NCBI GenBank assembly: GCA_002707085.1
Contig: PALY01000037.1
Coordinates: forward strand, 29,383-48,299
DNA from: Deltaproteobacteria bacterium
GTDB taxonomy: Bacteria; Myxococcota_A; UBA796
DNA: 18,917 nucleotides
Direction of reading: 5' to 3'
Shown here: positions 15,096 through 18,917 of the stretch, one piece after another
Numbering within the stretch: position 1 is the first letter of the stretch
Layout of the letters: each line of letters opens with the position of its first letter
Translations under genes and position numbers: made by a program
Notes under the pieces: generated by a model
The model's input: the letters and a program-made list of their open reading frames with translations, nothing else
Databases searched by the model: none
What the model was told of the DNA's origin: nothing

Positions 15096-15958
15096 CCTTT
15101 GACCAAGAGCAGTGTGGACAAGAAGGGAATCCCGCTGCCGTCATCGGATGTAATGGAGCCATCTTCGGCCACAGTGGCGGTGCCACCGTCCAGCCATTCG
15201 ATGCCCAAGTAGTCACCACCAAAGATTCGCAGCGAGTCTCCAGGAGATACGCCTTCCAACGCAGTCAACGAGAAAGACCAAACTGGATCGATGGTTGTGT
15301 TCCAGTTGCCCAGATACCACATGCCCACGATTTCACCCTGAACACCGTCTAAGGGCAGTCCGGATGTGCTTGGATCGATCTTGACGCTCGATAGTGTTGG
15401 CTCCCCTTCGGCCCCAAATGCTGCGCTGTAGCTGTCCACAACGACGTTGACTTCAAGTCCACCATCGGCTGCGACGGTGCCATCGGCGGTAAGCTCCGCT
15501 GAAGTTTGGTATTCCGGCACGACCATGGGTGCTTCTAAAGTACGCACTTCCTCCATTTCGATGTTGATGAACGTGAGCAAGGTTGCGAAGTCATGATCGT
15601 GTGCTTCCACATCCAGCGCGTAGTAGCCTGCACCGACACCCGTATATGAGAAGCCGCCAGAAGCGTCGGGTTCGGTGGGTCTGCATTGCATTGCCGAACA
15701 AAGGTTGACCCGGACGTCTTCGGTCCCGACGGGGGAACCATCTTCATAGGTCAATGTCCCGTGTAGTTCAGCGGTTTGTGGATCGGCATCGGCGTCAGCA
15801 TCAGCATCAGCATCGGCATCGGCATCGGCGTCAGCATCGGCGTCAGCATCGCCGATCAGATTGCCCTCGGCGCCCGTGTCTTCTGATTTTGAATCACAAG
15901 CGCTAAGCGTAACCAAGCCGGGGATGGCGATAACGGTAATCAATGAACGCAGTTGCAT
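15092..15958 (-). CDS. Lipoprotein with Asp-Ala repeat linker and carboxypeptidase-regulatory-like domain
   Basis: The start is ATG 15958, supported by AGGAGA (15964-15969) five bases upstream; an open frame to 16012 adds residues without a better start. Residues 1-20 are a lipoprotein signal peptide ending in the lipobox LSAC, with lipidated Cys21. A (Asp-Ala)11-Asp linker occupies 37-59. Residues about 63-130 (LHGTLTYEDGSPVGTEDVRVNL ... DASGGFSYTGVGAGYYALDVEA in pattern) match a carboxypeptidase-regulatory-like beta-sandwich, with a Cys pair (CSAMQC) that could form a disulfide. The C-terminal about 150 residues are beta-rich and unrecognised. It is probably surface or periplasm facing. It is the last gene of a three-gene minus-strand run. 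Confidence 0.85.
   Translation of the reverse strand: MQLRSLITVIAIPGLVTLSACDSKSEDTGAEGNLIGDADADADADADADADADADADADPQTAELHGTLTYEDGSPVGTEDVRVNLCSAMQCRPTEPDASGGFSYTGVGAGYYALDVEAHDHDFATLLTFINIEMEEVRTLEAPMVVPEYQTSAELTADGTVAADGGLEVNVVVDSYSAAFGAEGEPTLSSVKIDPSTSGLPLDGVQGEIVGMWYLGNWNTTIDPVWSFSLTALEGVSPGDSLRIFGGDYLGIEWLDGGTATVAEDGSITSDDGSGIPFLSTLLLVKG
15782..15850 (-). repeat. Hexanucleotide tandem repeat encoding (Asp-Ala)11-Asp
   Basis: Twenty-three codons alternate Asp (GAT or GAC) and Ala (GCC or GCT) in a 6-base period. Loss or gain of whole units would change linker length without a frameshift. Synonymous variation between units (GAT/GAC, GCC/GCT) shows the array is not perfectly identical. It lies between the lipobox region and the first folded domain. 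Confidence 0.9.
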
Positions 15959-16019
15959 GGGTCTCTCCTGTTTGCAGAACCATAGCACCGGATTCAGTCT
16001 GTTGCTGGTCAAGGCTACG

Positions 16020-16460
16020 TCAGGAGGCGTGCCGTTCGATCAGGTCAGCGAGACGCGGAATGGATGCTGTGATGTGCTGTACAGCTTGCCCCCGAAGCTT
16101 TGAATACGCCCCTTTGAGTACGCGTTGCGTACTGCGCTGAGCTCGTGCATCGGTAATGGAAAGAAGTGCTTCAGCAATTTGGTTGGAACGAGCCGAGAAG
16201 AATGTTCGGGTATCACTTCCACTTGTTTGGCACTCTGCCCAGAAAGGCTGAATCTGTTCAGCAAAGTCATCGATCAATGCATCGATACTCATGGGGATCA
16301 TCTGAGGTGTGACCCCCTTGACCGCCCGGAATGCCAGCTTCACAGCTTTGCCGGAGAATCCTCGTTTTTCGGAGACTTCGGTGTCGAGTAGTTTGGCGGC
16401 ATCGGTGACAATGGCGCGGCGTTTGTCGGGATCTTGAACGATGTCGATAAGAGAGGCCAT
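16020..16460 (-). CDS. Conserved hypothetical protein, resembles DUF6918
   Basis: The protein has 146 residues and is predicted mostly helical. The N-terminus MASLIDIVQDPDKRRAIVTDAAKLLDTEVSEKRG resembles, from memory, the start of a small bacterial family of unknown function (DUF6918), followed by FSGKAVKLAFRAVKGVTPQMIP. No catalytic motif, signal peptide or membrane segment is seen. AGGAG six bases before ATG 16460 overlaps the stop of the HEAT lipoprotein gene eight bases upstream, so the two are co-transcribed. A 61-bp gap leads to the DA-repeat lipoprotein. The family name is a recollection and should be checked against Pfam. Confidence 0.7.
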   Translation of the reverse strand: MASLIDIVQDPDKRRAIVTDAAKLLDTEVSEKRGFSGKAVKLAFRAVKGVTPQMIPMSIDALIDDFAEQIQPFWAECQTSGSDTRTFFSARSNQIAEALLSITDARAQRSTQRVLKGAYSKLRGQAVQHITASIPRLADLIERHAS

Positions 16461-16468
16461 GATTGCTC

Positions 16469-17587
16469 CTACTTCTTGTCTTTGTTTTCGTACCCAGGAC
16501 AGCTGGGTACATAAGGCTTTCCACCAACTTCACGGAACCAGAGGCCCACGTGCATTTTGGCAAAGCAGGAGTATCCACTCGACTGTCGGTAGGCTCGTTG
16601 AAAGCAGTCGTAGGACCGTTCCCAGTCTCGGTCATTTTGAGCTTTAACAATCATGGTGCCTGGAATTTTGTCCGGTATGTCGTCCTTTACGTAGGAACGC
16701 ATCCAGAAGGGAATGGCATCGCATAGAAGTTTGGCCGCGTTGTCGTTCGGGCTGGACTTTAGAACATCCAGAACCGCTTGCCGTACACCAGGGTCCTCTT
16801 CTTTCGCCATCGCTCGCGCCCGAAGACACTCAATGGCGCTGTTGCGTTTGGTGCCCCGGAAGCTCATTACAGCCGCAGTACGCACGGCAGGGGATGGGTC
16901 ATCGAGCATGGCTTGGCACACCATTTTGTGCGCAGCAAGAGAGCCTCCTGATTTCACGGCGACCAATGCTTTTGCGCGAACGGATCCATCCTTGTCTTCA
17001 GTCGCTGTTTTCACCAGGGCTTCGATGACGGCTTTGTCTTTATGGCCAGCCAAACCTTCTGCAGCGATGGCCCTTAGCGGGGCTTCTTCATGGTCAAGCA
17101 GTGCCATCAAGTTGTCCTTGTACAGGGGATCTCCTCCGATGGCTTTGGCGGCAGCCACTCTTGTTTCGATGTCTCCGTCCGCACTGGCGACCCCAGCCAG
17201 TGTTTTTCGAGATATCGGCGCGGCAATCAGAGAAAGGGCGACGACGGCTTCTTTGCGTTTTGTGATCTCCGGTTTCTCCAGAAGCGCAGCAAAACAGCCT
17301 ACGATCTTGTCGTCTTTGGTACCAATCAGACCTTCAGCGATGGCGGGATCCCATCCATATTTATGGGTGGATATTTCTTTGCAGATGCATGCCTGCTCTT
17401 CAGCGGGTGCTTTCATTTTCCACAACTGTTGTGTTGCATACTGTCGGATTCGATCCTCTTCCATCTCCAAGCCTTTGCAGACCACATTCCATGCGGATCG
17501 TGCGGAAGCCTGGTCGATGTCGATGGTGTCCACGTAGCTGGGGGTGAGGTTGCAGGCGCCGAGCATAAGACAAAGCAAGAACTTCAT
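16469..17587 (-). CDS. HEAT-repeat lipoprotein, Cys-rich
   Basis: The chosen start is ATG 17587, with GGAG six bases upstream; the open frame extends to 17647 but the added residues do not fit a signal peptide. MKFLLCLMLGAC is a short lipoprotein signal with lipidated Cys12. The 372-residue protein contains about five HEAT/PBS-like units, seen as recurring motifs: DGDIETRVAAAKAIGG, EAPLRAIAAEGLAGH, DGSVRAKALVAVKS, SPAVRTAAVMSFRGT and DPGVRQAVLDVLKSS. Ten further Cys are present, an even number that could form five disulfides in the periplasm. HEAT solenoids bind proteins or peptides, so a scaffold role is inferred. The C-terminal about 80 residues form a separate Cys-containing region. It heads the minus run and diverges from a Ser/Thr kinase gene across 214 bp. 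Confidence 0.85.
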   Translation of the reverse strand: MKFLLCLMLGACNLTPSYVDTIDIDQASARSAWNVVCKGLEMEEDRIRQYATQQLWKMKAPAEEQACICKEISTHKYGWDPAIAEGLIGTKDDKIVGCFAALLEKPEITKRKEAVVALSLIAAPISRKTLAGVASADGDIETRVAAAKAIGGDPLYKDNLMALLDHEEAPLRAIAAEGLAGHKDKAVIEALVKTATEDKDGSVRAKALVAVKSGGSLAAHKMVCQAMLDDPSPAVRTAAVMSFRGTKRNSAIECLRARAMAKEEDPGVRQAVLDVLKSSPNDNAAKLLCDAIPFWMRSYVKDDIPDKIPGTMIVKAQNDRDWERSYDCFQRAYRQSSGYSCFAKMHVGLWFREVGGKPYVPSCPGYENKDKK

Positions 17588-17801
17588 AAGGGACTCCAAG
17601 TTCGATTTCGCTCCATATCGCATCGAGTAGCTCGGGGGGCTGGCCAACGCTCATACAACCAGTTTTCATTTCAACTATTTTGGTCCGATGTGGACCTGTA
17701 CACCTCATTTTGGTTTTGTTGAATCCGATCACGCTGATCTGTTGTCTTTCTTCAGGGGTGGGCAGTTGACTGTCTGGCGGGGCTGGTAGATCCTCTTGAA
17801 C

Positions 17802-18917
17802 GTGGGTTCTACTGACACCGGGCATGGCGTAGGTCGCCAATTCCATTTCGTTCGTCGCATTGGTACAGGCGGGTTCGGAGAGGTTTACCTCGCGGAAATG
17901 AGTACGGCGTCCGGCTTTACAAAGATGGTCGCCATCAAGTTGTTGAAAGGAGAGGTCCAAGGAAGTGTTGGGGTCGCGGAGCGGATGCGCGATGAGGCCA
18001 GGCTGCTTGGCATGCTTCAACATCGGACCATCGTTCAAGCCGATGACTTGATCACGCTTTCTGGGCGAGTCGCTGTGGTGATGGAGTACATCCCCGGATG
18101 CAATTGGTCCGCTGTGATCAGTCCGGATTGCAACACCCAGCCCATCCCACCGCGTATTATTTTGGACATGACGCATTGTGTCGCCAATGCGCTTGATGTT
18201 GCCTATCATCGCCCAAGCTCTGTAACGGGCAAGGCGCTGGGCGTTCTTCATCGTGACATCAAGCCGGGCAATATTCGCGTGACACCCGACGGAGAATTCA
18301 AGGTTCTCGACTTTGGTATCGCACGAAGCGAAGGCATTAATCGCGAGGCACATACAACCGAATATCGCTTGGGTTCGTTGAACTACATGGCACCTGAACT
18401 GATCTCGGGTGGAGAGGCCTCTCCGTCGTCTGATGTCTATTCCTTGGGCGTCACGATGTATGAATCGATCGTGCGAGATCGCTTTGGTTGGGCTGGTGAA
18501 AGCGAGGAGATGCACTCTCTGAAAGTTCGAAAACGACTTGCGAGTTTGAACACAAGTCTTTTTGGGGAGGTTGCTACAGGGGTGGCCAACCTGTTGAGTC
18601 GAATGTTGGCCTACGATCCGGTTGAGCGACCCTTGCCCAAGGAGGTGGCCAAGTTGGCACGACAGCTTGAGCGTTCGGCTGCCGGCGATGGAACAGAAGA
18701 GTGGGCTCGAGTGTGCGTAAGTGAGCTACAAGACAGCGAGGACTTTCAAGAAGATGAAGGTGAGTTCACCGGTCGCATCATTTTTGAAGATGACAGTTCG
18801 GCGATGGCCTATTCGCTTCATGGTGGTGGGTTTCTTGAGGATGAGACCATTGCTGTTGGGGGTACTCGCGAGATCACCGAAGAGGTCACAGAAGCGTTGA
18901 CTCGTCGGTATTCGGTG
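17802..18917 (+). CDS. Hanks-type Ser/Thr protein kinase (C-terminus beyond the window)
   Basis: The start is most likely GTG 17802; TTG 17796 is the only other option below the in-frame TAG at 17787-17789. The 372 visible codons hold a complete kinase domain. Visible motifs are the Gly-rich loop IGTGGFGEVYLA at 20-31, VAIK with Lys46, a candidate helix-C Glu65, HRDIKPGN with Asp152, Lys154 and Asn157, DFG at 170-172, APE at 197-199, and SSDVYSLGV for helix F. All catalytic residues are intact, so it should be active. After about residue 310 comes a Glu/Asp-rich region (DSEDFQEDEGEF, FLEDETIAVGG, TREITEEVTEAL) that continues past the edge. A TM segment and sensor domain may lie beyond. In a weak candidate promoter, TTGACT (17766-17771) lies 15 bases before TAGATC. 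Confidence 0.9.
   Translation, partial: MGSTDTGHGVGRQFHFVRRIGTGGFGEVYLAEMSTASGFTKMVAIKLLKGEVQGSVGVAERMRDEARLLGMLQHRTIVQADDLITLSGRVAVVMEYIPGCNWSAVISPDCNTQPIPPRIILDMTHCVANALDVAYHRPSSVTGKALGVLHRDIKPGNIRVTPDGEFKVLDFGIARSEGINREAHTTEYRLGSLNYMAPELISGGEASPSSDVYSLGVTMYESIVRDRFGWAGESEEMHSLKVRKRLASLNTSLFGEVATGVANLLSRMLAYDPVERPLPKEVAKLARQLERSAAGDGTEEWARVCVSELQDSEDFQEDEGEFTGRIIFEDDSSAMAYSLHGGGFLEDETIAVGGTREITEEVTEALTRRYSV

Noticed and set aside
16713..17537. 274-codon plus-strand open frame
   Set aside because: It is antisense to the HEAT lipoprotein; its Ala/Ser-rich composition is a by-product of the HEAT codons.
17588..17647. N-terminal extension of the HEAT lipoprotein (20 residues)
   Set aside because: ATG 17587 has a Shine-Dalgarno and begins a proper lipoprotein signal; the extension would bury it.
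17682..17696. GGTCC-N5-GGACC hairpin between the HEAT lipoprotein and the kinase
   Set aside because: A 5-bp stem is common by chance and has no visible regulatory context.
17400..18515. 371-codon minus-strand open frame
   Set aside because: It is antisense to the kinase domain, whose full set of catalytic motifs is on the plus strand, and its N-terminal sequence shows no recognisable fold.

Overview
The window (18,917 bp, moderately GC-rich, densely coding on both strands) looks like chromosomal core/accessory DNA of a Gram-negative bacterium. Several features together point to a Myxococcota-like (former Deltaproteobacteria) lineage. These are a lipoprotein with an (Asp-Ala)n linker directly after its lipidated Cys, a Hanks-type Ser/Thr kinase with a long acidic tail, a Cys-rich HEAT-repeat lipoprotein, two SGNH proteins and a GT-C membrane glycosyltransferase. 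That assignment is inference. No rRNA, tRNA, CRISPR array, transposase or prophage gene was seen.

Layout. 1-402 (-): N-terminal part of a secreted protein with an FTP/PepSY-type protease propeptide, running off the left edge. 485-1042 (-): XRE/cupin regulator, followed by an AT-rich divergent intergenic region with three near-regularly spaced copies of an operator-like box. 1182-2962 (+): a degenerate SGNH-fold protein, translationally coupled to a two-TM protein of unknown function. 2998-3762 (+): yaaA. 3752-7433 (-): an overlapping three-gene run of intact SGNH hydrolase, GT39-like glycosyltransferase and MenH-like alpha/beta hydrolase. 7528-8385 (+): hslO (Hsp33). 8442-9242 (-): P-loop sulfotransferase. 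9362-11290 (-): M14 zinc carboxypeptidase plus a stand-alone lipoyl/biotinyl-like domain lacking the modified Lys. 11382-15095 (+): SirB1-like protein, MATE transporter, unknown acidic protein and exonuclease III. 15092-17587 (-): HEAT lipoprotein, small conserved protein and DA-repeat lipoprotein. 17802-end (+): Ser/Thr protein kinase, truncated by the right edge.

How the genes may work together. Two modules (1182-2962 and 4567-7433) carry SGNH proteins with envelope-facing partners and probably act in glycan or lipid modification. The first has lost its catalytic Ser, so it may bind rather than hydrolyse. yaaA, hslO and xthA are each linked to oxidative damage in known bacteria but are not co-transcribed here. 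Most same-strand neighbours overlap or are closely spaced. Two convergent pairs overlap at their stops, so there is little room for terminators.

The strongest candidates for something new are the operator array with a predicted leaderless XRE promoter, the SGNH pseudoenzyme with its TM partner, and the Lys-less lipoyl-like protein next to the M14 peptidase. All product names rest on motif reading, without database searches.
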